DNA of 64,000 nt from Sphingomonas sp. OK281. GTDB taxonomy: Bacteria; Pseudomonadota; Alphaproteobacteria; Sphingomonadales; Sphingomonadaceae. Made by a program: the position numbers and the translations under genes. The notes beneath the pieces are model-generated. The model ran no database searches, was not told where the DNA came from, and saw only the letters and a program-made list of their open reading frames with translations. Positions 16,929 through 25,368 of this stretch are shown piece after piece; the first letter of the stretch is position 1; every line of letters begins with the position of its first letter. The stretch spans positions 62,001 through 126,000 of the forward strand of contig NZ_FOVZ01000001.1 of the NCBI RefSeq assembly GCF_900115295.1, written 5' to 3'.

Positions 16929-18833
16929 ATCTGCGGAATTGCCGGCCTTTACGCGCGAGGTGGCGGTGTCGTCTCGCCCCGCCTTGTTACGGCGCAGTGC
17001 GACGCGATCCTCCACCGCGGGCCCGACGACCAGGGCGTGATGACCGATGGCGATTTCGGCTTCGGGATGCGTCGGCTGAGCATCATCGACATCGAGGGCG
17101 GCCACCAGCCGTTCCACTCGCCCGACCACCGTTATGCGCTCGTTTTCAACGGCGAAATCTACAATTTCCGCGAATTGCGGCGCGAGTTGCAGGCGCTGGG
17201 TCGCGTGTTCGAGAGCGCGGGCGATACCGAGGTCATCCTCGCCGGCTACGAACGCTGGGGCGACGACGTCTGGGCGAGGCTCGACGGCATGTTCGCGGTC
17301 GCGGTGTGGGATACGCACGCGCGTCGCCTGACGCTGGCGCGCGATCCGATCGGGATCAAGCCGCTTTACTATACCGACCAGGCCGCGGGGTTCGCGTTCG
17401 GCTCCGAACTGAAGACGCTGACGCTGCTCCCCGGCATGGCGTTCGACGTCGATCGCCGCGCGCTCCACGATTATTTCAGCTTCGGCCATGTCCGCACCCC
17501 GCGCTCGATCTACGCTCAGGTCCGGACCCTACCGCCCGGCCATGTGATGACGATCGAGGCAGGCGGTCTGCCGACGATGCGCGCCTATTGGACGCCCGCC
17601 TATCATCCCGCTGAACCTCGGTCCGAGGCGCAGTGGATCGAGCGGTTCCGCGACGAATGGCTCGACACGATCGGCAAGCAGATGGTCGCGGACGTCGATG
17701 TCGGCGCATTCCTGTCGGGCGGCGTCGATTCGTCCGCGGTGGTCGCGGCGATGACGCAGGTCTCGGATCGGCCGGTCCGCACCTTCACGATCGGCTTTCC
17801 CGACCCGCGCTTCGACGAATCGCCGCATGCCGAGGCGATCGCGCGGCATCTCGGCTGCCACCACGTCACGCGCACGCTGGAACTGGCGGATGCGCAGGCG
17901 ATGCTGCCCGAGGTCCAGCATTGCTATGACGAGCCATTCGCCGATCCGTCTGCGGTGCCGACCTGGTACGTCAGCCAGATCGCCGCGCAGGAGGTCAAGG
18001 TCGCGCTGTCGGGCGATGGCGGGGACGAGCTGTTCTTCGGCTACAAGCGCCACGCGACCGAACGGCGGATCGGTGCGCTGCCCGCGCCGTTGCGTCGTCT
18101 GGCGCGTGCGCTCGACGCGGTGCCGACCTTGCCGTCGCGTCACGCCAACGCGGTGTTGCAGCGCTGGCGGAAGACCACCGGCAGCGCCGCACTCCCGAAC
18201 GGCATCGCGCGGTTCTTCGCCAAGACACAAATTACGAACGAGGCGTTCCGCCGCGAAATATTCTCGGCCGAGTTCATCGCCGAGGAAGAGGGCGGGATCG
18301 CCGCGCTGGTCGCGGAATATTTCCCCGATCCCGACGCGATCTCGACCGACACGCTCGAGCAGTTCGGGCTCGCTGACCTCGCGCTCAACCTGCCCGGCGC
18401 GATGCTGACGAAGGTCGACCGCGCGAGCATGGCGCATTCATTGGAGGTGCGCGTGCCGATGCTGGGGCAGGGCATGGTCGACCTCGCACTGTCGATGCCC
18501 GCGGACATGAAGCTGCACGGCAAGGTCGGGAAATACGTGATCCGCCAGGCCATCGCGCCGTGGTTGCCGGAAGGGATCCTCGATCGCCGCAAACAAGGCT
18601 TCCAGATGCCGCTGGCGGCGTGGTTCGCCGGCGATTTCGGCGCGTATGCGGAGCAGCTTTGGCGTGACAGCGGCGTGCGTGAGCAGGGAATGTGGCGCGT
18701 CGGCGCGGTCGACAAGGTGTTCGCCGATCACCGTGCGGGGAAACGCGACTACAGCCGGTTCCTGTATGCGCTGGCGATCTACTGCCTCTGGTGGATCGGT
18801 CGGCCCACCCCTCTTTCCGTTCGTGCTGAGTAG
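16929..18833 (+). CDS. Asparagine-synthase-like amidotransferase 1, exosortase A associated
   Basis: A class II glutamine amidotransferase domain (residues 1-200; CGIAGLYARGG, RRLSIIDIEGGHQPF, FNGEIYNFREL) is joined to an asparagine-synthase PP-loop domain (SGGVDSSAVVA near residue 260). The length, 634 aa, fits the XrtA-system amidotransferase 1 group. The family needs Cys immediately after the initiator Met. Here the codon before TGC is ATC (16929-16931), with GAGGGA nine bases upstream. The nearest canonical in-frame start is GTG at 16899, which would add ten residues before that position. It probably amidates a surface polysaccharide precursor in the cytosol. The last codons and stop lie in a repeat arm. 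Confidence 0.85.
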   Translation: MCGIAGLYARGGGVVSPRLVTAQCDAILHRGPDDQGVMTDGDFGFGMRRLSIIDIEGGHQPFHSPDHRYALVFNGEIYNFRELRRELQALGRVFESAGDTEVILAGYERWGDDVWARLDGMFAVAVWDTHARRLTLARDPIGIKPLYYTDQAAGFAFGSELKTLTLLPGMAFDVDRRALHDYFSFGHVRTPRSIYAQVRTLPPGHVMTIEAGGLPTMRAYWTPAYHPAEPRSEAQWIERFRDEWLDTIGKQMVADVDVGAFLSGGVDSSAVVAAMTQVSDRPVRTFTIGFPDPRFDESPHAEAIARHLGCHHVTRTLELADAQAMLPEVQHCYDEPFADPSAVPTWYVSQIAAQEVKVALSGDGGDELFFGYKRHATERRIGALPAPLRRLARALDAVPTLPSRHANAVLQRWRKTTGSAALPNGIARFFAKTQITNEAFRREIFSAEFIAEEEGGIAALVAEYFPDPDAISTDTLEQFGLADLALNLPGAMLTKVDRASMAHSLEVRVPMLGQGMVDLALSMPADMKLHGKVGKYVIRQAIAPWLPEGILDRRKQGFQMPLAAWFAGDFGAYAEQLWRDSGVREQGMWRVGAVDKVFADHRAGKRDYSRFLYALAIYCLWWIGRPTPLSVRAE

Positions 18834-18975
18834 CGACCGAGTAGCTTCGCAGAAGCGTATCGAGGGCGCGTATCGAAGCATGCGTTTCCCGCGCCAACCT
18901 GTCCTCCGATACGCCCTCTCGATACGCTGCAAGAGCAGCTACTCGATGGCTACTCAGGACGAACGGAAGGGAGGG
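18808..18975. repeat. Palindromic intergenic repeat, family D copy 1
   Basis: Imperfect inverted repeat with arms TTTCCGTTCGTGCTGAGTAG (left) and its near complement CTACTCAGGACGAACGGAA (right), and inner segments related to TCGATACGC. The left arm overlaps the last codons and stop of the amidotransferase gene. A second copy is at 59594-59703. Confidence 0.8.
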
Positions 18976-19012
18976 AAGTCGGCGTTAGCAAGTATGCGAC
19001 CCCGCGAAGCGC

Positions 19013-20137
19013 TCAAGCCAGCCAACTCGTCAGCGTCTCACCCTTGGCCTTGCGCGCCATCGCCTGCACCAGCCGTACCAGATGCACCACCAGCGAGATC
19101 GCGGGCCACGCCGCCACCCCAATGATCCCCCAATCCGGCCGCGTCACCAGCAGGCCCGCGAACAGGATCACCATGTTCGGGTTCCGCCGCGCGGTGATCA
19201 GCCGGAACCAGCTGTCGAACCGCTCCCAGACGTGGATGTGCATCCCGAACCGGACGATGAACGCCCCCTCGATCAGCCGTTGCGCGACATAGCCGAACAG
19301 CATCGTCCCGATCACCGCCCAGAACACGCCGTCCTCGAGCGGTCGCCCATACGGCGCACACCCCGCCGCCCAGGCCCACCACCAGAACGGCGGATGGACT
19401 AGGTCGACCCCGTGATCCCACGCATTGCCCAGCTTCGACGACGTGATCGTGCACCGCGCCAGCTTCCCGTCGACGGTGTCGAGTACCATGAAGAACAGAC
19501 CCGTAGCGAGCCCGGTCCAGAACCAGCCATACCAGAACGCCACGGTCGCGACGATGCACAGCACCGATCCGAGCGCAGTCACCTGGTTCGGCGTGATTCC
19601 GGCGCGCGCGCAGACCCGCGTGATCGCCAGCGCCCATTCCGGCCACAGATACTTGGTCAGCAGGTCGGTGACGCCCTTGTACGCGCCGACATAGCTCGCG
19701 CGCTCGATCGCCGGCACCGCCGCAGGGGTAAGCAATTCCGCGAACGGGCGTTCGCGCTTGCGCAACGCCTCGTTGAAGATGCCTTCCTCGGCCTCGGCGG
19801 CGATCACCGTCAGCCCGGTCACCAGCGGTGCCTCGCCGAGCATCGCCGCGGTCATCCGCGCACGCTCGTCGGCGTCGCGGACATGCGCGAGCACGGGGAC
19901 GCCGGTGCGAGTCACGACGGTGCCCGGCCGCGTCTTCAGGTACGCGATCCACATCGGGTCGAACGCATAGGCGAGGTTGGCGAGGATCACCGGGCCGGTG
20001 TCGCCGTCGGGATCCTTTGCTAGGCCTTGCGCGACGCCGATCCGCCGGATCCGCTCGGCATTGGTCATGCCCCAGAGCAGCGTGTCGTTCGCCCGGACGG
20101 TCCGGAGCGCTGGCGTGGGGGCTGTCGAATCTACCAT
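19013..20137 (-). CDS. CDP-alcohol phosphatidyltransferase with extra N-terminal domain
   Basis: 374-aa membrane enzyme. The CDP-alcohol phosphotransferase signature is exact: D223-G224-x2-A227-R228-x8-G237-x3-D241-x3-D245. About six membrane helices surround it from residue 165 on. A soluble domain of about 160 residues precedes it. Its end (AYKGVTDLLTKYLWPEWA) is typical of fused nucleotidyltransferase-phosphatidyltransferases, but clear nucleotidyltransferase motifs are missing. The enzyme would join a CDP-activated group to an alcohol, releasing CMP. I used the ATG at 20137; the longer frame runs into a repeat. The neighbouring LicC-like and MobA-like genes could supply its CDP-activated substrate. 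Confidence 0.88.
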   Translation of the reverse strand: MVDSTAPTPALRTVRANDTLLWGMTNAERIRRIGVAQGLAKDPDGDTGPVILANLAYAFDPMWIAYLKTRPGTVVTRTGVPVLAHVRDADERARMTAAMLGEAPLVTGLTVIAAEAEEGIFNEALRKRERPFAELLTPAAVPAIERASYVGAYKGVTDLLTKYLWPEWALAITRVCARAGITPNQVTALGSVLCIVATVAFWYGWFWTGLATGLFFMVLDTVDGKLARCTITSSKLGNAWDHGVDLVHPPFWWWAWAAGCAPYGRPLEDGVFWAVIGTMLFGYVAQRLIEGAFIVRFGMHIHVWERFDSWFRLITARRNPNMVILFAGLLVTRPDWGIIGVAAWPAISLVVHLVRLVQAMARKAKGETLTSWLA

Positions 20138-20210
20138 GTCGCACCCGTTACCCGATCTGGTCGTGAAAGCGAGAGGGGGTGGTAATGCGAGAGCATACCC
20201 CAACCAGCTA

Positions 20211-20322
20211 CTCCACCCCGGCGGAGGCCGGGGCCCAGTTGGAATGTCCGCAGTAACTGCGCGCAGTCCGTCGTTAGCGACGTCCCTCAACTGGGCCCCG
20301 GCCTCCGCCGGGGTGGTGGAGT
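20211..20322. repeat. Palindromic repeat family A, copy 1
   Basis: Arms of about 30 bp, CCACCCCGGCGGAGGCCGGG... at 20213-20242 and the complement at 20288-20318, around a 45-nt loop. It lies between the phosphatidyltransferase and glycerophosphotransferase-like genes. The arm sequence is shared with the GIY-YIG-bearing copy at 62465-62844. Confidence 0.92.
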
Positions 20323-20323
20323 T

Positions 20324-21454
20324 TTAGCTGGCGGGCGTGGCCTGCAGCAATCGAACGATCTCCCCCGCAGCTCTCGCCGCGCCCCCTTCGACCGCCCCGA
20401 GCGACCGCCCGGCAAACTCCGCCTGAACCGCTGCGTACCCAGCGTGCCGCAACGCCGAGCGGTCCACCGCCGCCACCACATCCGCGACATCGCCAACCAC
20501 CTCACCACAAACCCACATCGCGTAATTCGGATCGCCCTCCCAGGCGACACCCCCCGCATTGAGGAACACGCAAGGCCGCGGCCGCATCAGAAACTCGATC
20601 ACCTGGCTCGACGTGTCGCCCAGGTACACGTCCGCCACGCCGGTATAGCTACCGTCGACCATCGCAAACCCGTCGATGTCGCAGTGCACATGCGCCAAGT
20701 CCCCGATCTCGCGCATCAGATCGGCCACCTCGGGCGCACGCTCGACCAGTCGCTGATGCGGCGCGAAGATCAGATTGTAGCGCCCGTCCGCGACCAGCCG
20801 ACGCACGATTTCCGCCCCCCAGCGCCACCACGACGAGCGATGCTGCTGCCAATGCGGCGTATACAGGACGACCGGCCGGCTATCCGCGAACGGCGGCGCG
20901 GCGTGCGTCCGGTGCGTGAAGTCGGCCTTCACATAGCCCGTCGCGACGAACCGCTCGGGCGCGAACCCGCGGTCGAGATAGGTTTGCCGCTCCAGTTCGC
21001 TCGGCACCAGAGTCAACGCCGCCGCCCGCCGCCGCGGATCGTCGCGCGCACTCATCGAGCCGACGCCGTGCGAAGTCTTCACGAACTTCGCGCGCATCGG
21101 AAACAGCCGGGGGATCCACAGGCTCGTCTGCTCGGCACACACCACGATGCTCGCGCTGCGCAGATACGGCAGCAGCCGGAGCAGCATTGGCATCTTCGCC
21201 GGCAGCACCGGATTACGCCCGCTGCCGTCGTCAGCAACGACGCGAAACCCCGGCGCACGGCGAATGCGGACGGTAGGAAAGGGCGCCGTCCACCGCGTCA
21301 GCAACGACTCGTGCACCGACGTACTCACCCAAAGCTCGATCGGCACGTCCGACCTCGCGGCGAGCGCCTCGACGATCGGATAGAGATGCGGGATCAGCAG
21401 CGTCTCGCCGAGAAACAGGAAGGCGACCTTTCCCTTCGGGCGGGGCGTGGTCAT
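20324..21454 (-). CDS. CDP-glycerol glycerophosphotransferase-like protein
   Basis: 376 aa. The protein resembles the TagB/TagF glycerophosphotransferase group (GT-B-like): a start VAFLFLGETLLIPHLYPIVE, the central VVLYTPHWQQHRSSW segment with the conserved His, and a C-terminal DVYLGDTSSQVIEFL block equivalent to the D-x-SS-x-x-x-E/D motif of the family. Such enzymes move glycerol phosphate from CDP-glycerol to a lipid-linked acceptor at the membrane. The ATG overlaps the stop of the LicC-like gene (ATGA), so both are co-translated. A CDP-linked donor made by that neighbour is the natural inference. It is not certain that glycerol is the group transferred. Confidence 0.72.
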   Translation of the reverse strand: MTTPRPKGKVAFLFLGETLLIPHLYPIVEALAARSDVPIELWVSTSVHESLLTRWTAPFPTVRIRRAPGFRVVADDGSGRNPVLPAKMPMLLRLLPYLRSASIVVCAEQTSLWIPRLFPMRAKFVKTSHGVGSMSARDDPRRRAAALTLVPSELERQTYLDRGFAPERFVATGYVKADFTHRTHAAPPFADSRPVVLYTPHWQQHRSSWWRWGAEIVRRLVADGRYNLIFAPHQRLVERAPEVADLMREIGDLAHVHCDIDGFAMVDGSYTGVADVYLGDTSSQVIEFLMRPRPCVFLNAGGVAWEGDPNYAMWVCGEVVGDVADVVAAVDRSALRHAGYAAVQAEFAGRSLGAVEGGAARAAGEIVRLLQATPAS

Positions 21455-22167
21455 GGCCGGTGATCGCGTTCCCAGAGCGCGATGTCCTCGGGCCGGTCGA
21501 TCTCCTGCCACTGGACATTGGCCGGGATGCGGACCGCGCGTACGCCGGCCGTCTGCGCGACGCGCGCGACGACGGCGTGATGATAGGCGTGGATGCCGTT
21601 CTCCTCGCCGATCACCGCGCGCAAGGCATCGGCATAGGCGGCGCCGCCGTGCGACACGATCAGCCCCAGCGAGCGGTCGGTCGCCTCGTGGCCGACGAGG
21701 TGCTTGCCGACCGCGATCACCCGGTCGCCGTCCGCCTCCACCAGCATGTCGTCGAGTCCCGCGTCAGCAAGCGGCTCGACCAGCAAGGTCGTGCCGTCGC
21801 TGCCGCCGGTCATCGCGGTGCGGAGGATGGCCGGATCGAACACCGTGTCGCCGTTCATCAGCGCGAACGGTGCGTCGAGGTACGCGCGGGACGCCCAAAC
21901 GCTGCCGATGCTGTTGGCGATCGACCAGAACGGATTGAAGACGAGTTCGGTCGGCAGGCCGCCGTCGCGCGCCGCGAGGTGCGCCTCGATCTGGTCGATC
22001 CGGTAGCCGCCGACGATCAATGCGCCCTCGAAACCCGCCGCGGCGACCGCGTCGAGCTGATGGTCGAGGATCGCGCGACCGCCGACCTGCACGAGGCATT
22101 TCGGCGTGGTCAGCGTCAACGGCAGCAGCCGCGATCCGTGGCCCGCGGCGAGAATGATGGCCTTCAT
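21451..22167 (-). CDS. LicC-like nucleotidyltransferase (NTP transferase)
   Basis: 238 aa. The N-terminus MKAIILAAGHGSRLLPLT and TPKCLVQVGG give the G-x-G-x-R and PK signatures of sugar-/choline-phosphate nucleotidyltransferases. FALMNGDTVF holds the metal-binding aspartate. The middle (NPFWSIANSIGSVWASR) resembles LicC-type phosphocholine cytidylyltransferases more than glucose-1-phosphate enzymes. The product would be a CDP- or NDP-activated head group. It is first in a two-gene operon with the glycerophosphotransferase-like gene. The ATG at 22167 follows a family B repeat. The substrate is unproven. Confidence 0.82.
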   Translation of the reverse strand: MKAIILAAGHGSRLLPLTLTTPKCLVQVGGRAILDHQLDAVAAAGFEGALIVGGYRIDQIEAHLAARDGGLPTELVFNPFWSIANSIGSVWASRAYLDAPFALMNGDTVFDPAILRTAMTGGSDGTTLLVEPLADAGLDDMLVEADGDRVIAVGKHLVGHEATDRSLGLIVSHGGAAYADALRAVIGEENGIHAYHHAVVARVAQTAGVRAVRIPANVQWQEIDRPEDIALWERDHRP

Positions 22168-22236
22168 GGGGTGAGGCTCTACGGGCGAAGTGTGGCAGGA
22201 AAATGCATCGATCGAGCGCATACCCGCCCGCTTCCT

Positions 22237-22315
22237 GTTCTCCCGCGAAAGCGGGAGCCCAGGATCAAGAACGCTGCGCTGCTTGACCCTGGACCCCCGC
22301 CTTCGCGGGGGAACA
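22237..22315. repeat. Palindromic repeat family B, copy 1
   Basis: Arms TGTTCTCCCGCGAAAGCGGG and the near-complement CCCGCCTTCGCGGGGGAACA around a loop. It ends one base before the stop of the NodT-type gene and may act as its terminator hairpin. Confidence 0.88.
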
Positions 22316-24208
22316 TTAATGTTCGACGATCTCCACATCCGCCCGCGACCAGCCGCCGCCCATTGCCTGGTACAGCGTCACATACGCCGTCAGCCGATCC
22401 GCGCGCGCCTGCACCAGCGACAGTTCTGCGGTCAGCAGTCCGCGTTGCGCATCGAGCTGATCGATATACGCGGAATATCCCGCGCGGTAGCGGTTCGACG
22501 CGTTGCGGAGCGCGCCGGCGAGCGCATCGCGTTGCCCGGCAAGCGCGACCGCCTGCTGCCCCGAACGTTGCACGCCCGCCAGACTGTCGTCGACCTCGCG
22601 GAATGCCTGTAACGCGGTTCGGCGGTAGGCGAATGCGGCTTGGTCCCGGCGCGCGGTGGCGGCGTCGGCTTGTGCCCCCAAGCGCCCGCCGTCGAAAATG
22701 GGGCTGAGGACGCTCGCACCGAGCGAGAACACCGCGATCGGGTTGGCGAGCGCGCTCGACAGCACCACGCCCGCCGAGCCGGTCAGCGCGAGATTCGGCA
22801 ACATCGCCGCGCGGGCGCTGTCGAGCGAGCGATCGGTGGCGACCAGCGTCTGCTCGGCCTGATACAGATCGGGACGGCGGCGGAGCAGGTCGGCGGGCAG
22901 GCCATCGGGGATTGCGGGGGCCGCGAGCTGGTCGAGCGTGCGGCCGCGCGGGATCGGGCCCGGGGTGTCGCCAAGGAGCAGGCTGAGCGCGTTCTCCTGC
23001 CGGCTGATTGCGAGCTGCGCGGCGGGGACGAGCTGTTCGGTGGCGTGATATTCCGCTTCTGCCTGCCGCAGTTCGAGGTTCGAGGTGTAACCGGTCTCGG
23101 CGCGGCGACGGGCGATGCGCAAGCCTTCCGCGCGCGCCGCGAGCGTCTGGCGCGCGACGGCGAGGCGGAGGTCGAGTGCGCGGAGCGTGATGTAGCCGGT
23201 CGCGACGCTGCTCGCGATGCCGAGCCTCACCGTGTCGCGCGCGGCTTCGCTGGCGAGCAACTGCGCGCGGGCGGCCTGGCTCGCGAGGCGGAGGCGACCG
23301 AACAGGTCGAGGTCGTAGCTGATCGCCACCCCCGGCTGCGCGCCGATCGCGTCGGAGGGTGTGCCGAGCGGGCTGACCGTCTGGCCGGTAGTGCTGGGGG
23401 CGGAGCCGCTGACAAGCGGGGCCTGTTGCGCGCGGGCGAGGCGTGCGGCGGCGCGGGCTTCGTCGATGCGCGCGGCGGCCGAGCCGAGGTCGGGGCTGTT
23501 GGCGAGCGCGCGGGCGACGAGATTGGTGAGGACGGGATCGCCGAACGCGCTCCACCAGTCCGCACGGATCGGTGCCCCGGGGCCGAGCGCGGTGCGCCAT
23601 GCGGGGGGCGGGGTTACTGCGGTGGTCGCTGGGGCCTCGGGGCGGGGGCCGATACAGGCGGTGGCGAGGAGGGCGAGGGTGAGGGCGGCGGCGGTTCTCG
23701 CTGATCCCGCTCTTACCGGATCGTACCACCTGAGCGAAGACGATCGCGCAAAACGCTTCCCCCCCGGCGAAGGCCGGGGCCCAATTGGAAAGGTCGCGGT
23801 GAGGGCGGACTGCGCTTCATTACCCCCGTTCCCCAATTGGGCCCCGGCCTCCGCCGGGGTGGTGGCGTCCGCTGGTGCGATGGCCCCTGCCGGAGTGGTG
23901 GCCTTCGCCGGGGTGGAGGCGTGTGCCATAGTGATAGCCCTGGCCGGAGCGGTAACACGCGCCACGGTGCCGACCTCCGCCAACACGGTAGCAAGCGGGC
24001 GCGTCACGGCTTCCCCCCTCCCTGAAAGGGAGGGGTTGGGGGTGGGTAGGCTTGGGGCAGGAGACGGCGTTCCCTTGAGAGCGACCCACCCCCGGCCCCT
24101 CCCTTCCAGGGAGGGGAGAAATCCGCGACGACCACGGCTCGCGGAGGGGAAAAGTCCGCTACCAGCACGCCTCAGTGAGGAGAGAAGTCCGCGACGATCG
24201 TTGCCCAT
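22316..24208 (-). CDS. NodT-family outer-membrane efflux lipoprotein, N-terminus extended by repeats
   Basis: The C-terminal 446 residues form a TolC-like RND/EmrAB outer-membrane factor: lipoprotein signal TLALLATACIG with the lipidated Cys codon at 23654-23656, then ADWWSAFGDPVLTNLV, IDEARAAARLARAQ and two OEP repeats. No ATG, GTG or TTG lies in frame between the repeat and the signal. The ATG at 24208 overlaps the hlyD stop (TGATG) and would add 184 residues. This extension is encoded by a family C repeat, a Thr/Pro/Ala minisatellite and a family A repeat, all in frame. An internal signal peptide would not normally be used, so export may be impaired unless a non-standard start operates. 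Last gene of the three-gene efflux operon. Confidence 0.8.
   Translation of the reverse strand: MGNDRRGLLSSLRRAGSGLFPSASRGRRGFLPSLEGRGRGWVALKGTPSPAPSLPTPNPSLSGRGEAVTRPLATVLAEVGTVARVTAPARAITMAHASTPAKATTPAGAIAPADATTPAEAGAQLGNGGNEAQSALTATFPIGPRPSPGGKRFARSSSLRWYDPVRAGSARTAAALTLALLATACIGPRPEAPATTAVTPPPAWRTALGPGAPIRADWWSAFGDPVLTNLVARALANSPDLGSAAARIDEARAAARLARAQQAPLVSGSAPSTTGQTVSPLGTPSDAIGAQPGVAISYDLDLFGRLRLASQAARAQLLASEAARDTVRLGIASSVATGYITLRALDLRLAVARQTLAARAEGLRIARRRAETGYTSNLELRQAEAEYHATEQLVPAAQLAISRQENALSLLLGDTPGPIPRGRTLDQLAAPAIPDGLPADLLRRRPDLYQAEQTLVATDRSLDSARAAMLPNLALTGSAGVVLSSALANPIAVFSLGASVLSPIFDGGRLGAQADAATARRDQAAFAYRRTALQAFREVDDSLAGVQRSGQQAVALAGQRDALAGALRNASNRYRAGYSAYIDQLDAQRGLLTAELSLVQARADRLTAYVTLYQAMGGGWSRADVEIVEH
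23759..23863. repeat. Palindromic repeat family A, copy 2 (inside the NodT frame)
   Basis: Arms CCCCGGCGAAGGCCGGGGCC (left, from 23763) and GGCCCCGGCCTCCGCCGGGG (right, to 23859), around a 42-nt loop. It sits 100 bp upstream of the lipobox cysteine of the NodT protein and is translated in frame on the minus strand as part of the extended N-terminus. Confidence 0.92.
23864..24000. repeat. Degenerate minisatellite derived from a family A arm
   Basis: Imperfect tandem units resembling GCCGGAGTGGTGGCCTTCGCC recur across this stretch. In the minus-strand frame they encode a Thr-Pro-Ala-rich run (TPAKATTPAGAIAPADATTP). It seems to have grown from the adjacent family A arm by slippage or repeated insertion. 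Confidence 0.65.
24011..24118. repeat. Palindromic repeat family C, copy 1
   Basis: Arms TCCCCCCTCCCTGAAAGGGA... and the complement ...CCCCTCCCTTCCAGGGAGGG around a loop. Each arm itself contains a smaller hairpin (CCCTCCCTgaaAGGGAGGG). It lies just after hlyD and within the extended NodT frame. Confidence 0.88.
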
Positions 24209-25368
24209 CACCGCACCCCCGGCCCACCAGCGGTATCCACCCGAGCCTGCACCGACATCCCCGGCCGCAACCGTGCGCTCAGCGGCTGCCCCCCATCCAC
24301 CCGGATCCGCACAGCGATCCGCTGCGGCACCTTGGTGAAGTTCCCCGTCGCATTGTCCGCCTTCAGCACCGCGAACTCGGACCCCGCCGCCGGCGAGATC
24401 CGCTCGACATGCCCGGTCAGCCGCGCGTTCGCCAACCCGTCCACCGTGAACGACGCCGGCTGCCCAACCACCATCTTCGCGGTCTGCGCTTCCTTGAAGT
24501 TCGCGATCACCCACGTTTCCGGCGGCACCAGGAACATGAGCTGCGACCCGGCCGTCACATACTGCCCGAGCCGCACGCCGACCTCGCTCAACCGCCCCGT
24601 TTCCGGCGCGCGGATCACGGTGTTGGCGAGGTCGATCCGGGCAAGCTGTCGTGCCGCCTCCGCGCCCGAGACACCCGCCTGTTGGCCACCACGCCCGACC
24701 TCGACTGTGCGGATATCCTGCCGCGCGATCTCCCGCGCGGCCTTGGCCTGCCGGACCTGCGCCTGCGCTTGGCGCAACGCCGCCAGCGTCTGGTCACGCT
24801 CGCGCAAGGACACCGAGCCGTCCGTCACGAGGTCGTTGACGCGCGCCATGTCGGCCTGCGCGCGCATCAGTTGCGCTTCGGCATTGGCGACCGCCGCGTC
24901 CTGCGCCGCGAACGTCGCCTCGCGGCTGGCGGCCGTCTGCCGGCTGTTGGCGAGCGTGGCTGCCTGCGCGTCGACCTGCGCCTGCGCCTGGTCGACGCGC
25001 TGGCGGTAGATGCGGTCGTCGATCTTCACCAGCGGATCGCCCTGCTTCACATCGGCGAAATCGCGCACCAGAACCTGCGTCACATAGCCGCTGACCTGCG
25101 GGCTGATCACCGTCGTCCGACCGCGCACATAGGCGTTGTCGGTCGACTGATAGCTCGTCGCGAACGGGGGCAGACGCCACGCCGCGAGCACCGCGCACAC
25201 GCCGGCGATCGCGAGCAAAGCGATGATGACGATGACGTTGCGGCTGGGCGGTTGCGGTCGCCAGCCAGAGCCGACCGGCGTGACCGGGGCGGCCGGTGCA
25301 GCGGCCACCTCCGCCTGCTTTTCTTCGGTCGCCGGCCCCTCGGCCACCGGGCTGCGTGCGTCGCTCAT
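24208..25368 (-). CDS. HlyD-family membrane fusion protein (EmrA-like)
   Basis: 386-aa periplasmic adaptor anchored by one N-terminal helix (IVIIALLAIAGVCAVLAAW, near residues 46-65). A lipoyl-like half follows (TDNAYVRGRTTVISPQVSG, typical EmrA), then a long alpha-helical hairpin rich in Gln/Ala (QAQAQVDAQAATLANSRQ), and the second lipoyl half beginning VIRAPETGRLSEVGVRLGQY. It links the MFS pump to the outer-membrane factor. The start overlaps the MFS stop by four bases, and its own stop overlaps the NodT ATG, so the three genes are translationally coupled. Expected substrates are hydrophobic drugs or uncouplers, not determinable here. Confidence 0.93.
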   Translation of the reverse strand: MSDARSPVAEGPATEEKQAEVAAAPAAPVTPVGSGWRPQPPSRNVIVIIALLAIAGVCAVLAAWRLPPFATSYQSTDNAYVRGRTTVISPQVSGYVTQVLVRDFADVKQGDPLVKIDDRIYRQRVDQAQAQVDAQAATLANSRQTAASREATFAAQDAAVANAEAQLMRAQADMARVNDLVTDGSVSLRERDQTLAALRQAQAQVRQAKAAREIARQDIRTVEVGRGGQQAGVSGAEAARQLARIDLANTVIRAPETGRLSEVGVRLGQYVTAGSQLMFLVPPETWVIANFKEAQTAKMVVGQPASFTVDGLANARLTGHVERISPAAGSEFAVLKADNATGNFTKVPQRIAVRIRVDGGQPLSARLRPGMSVQARVDTAGGPGVR

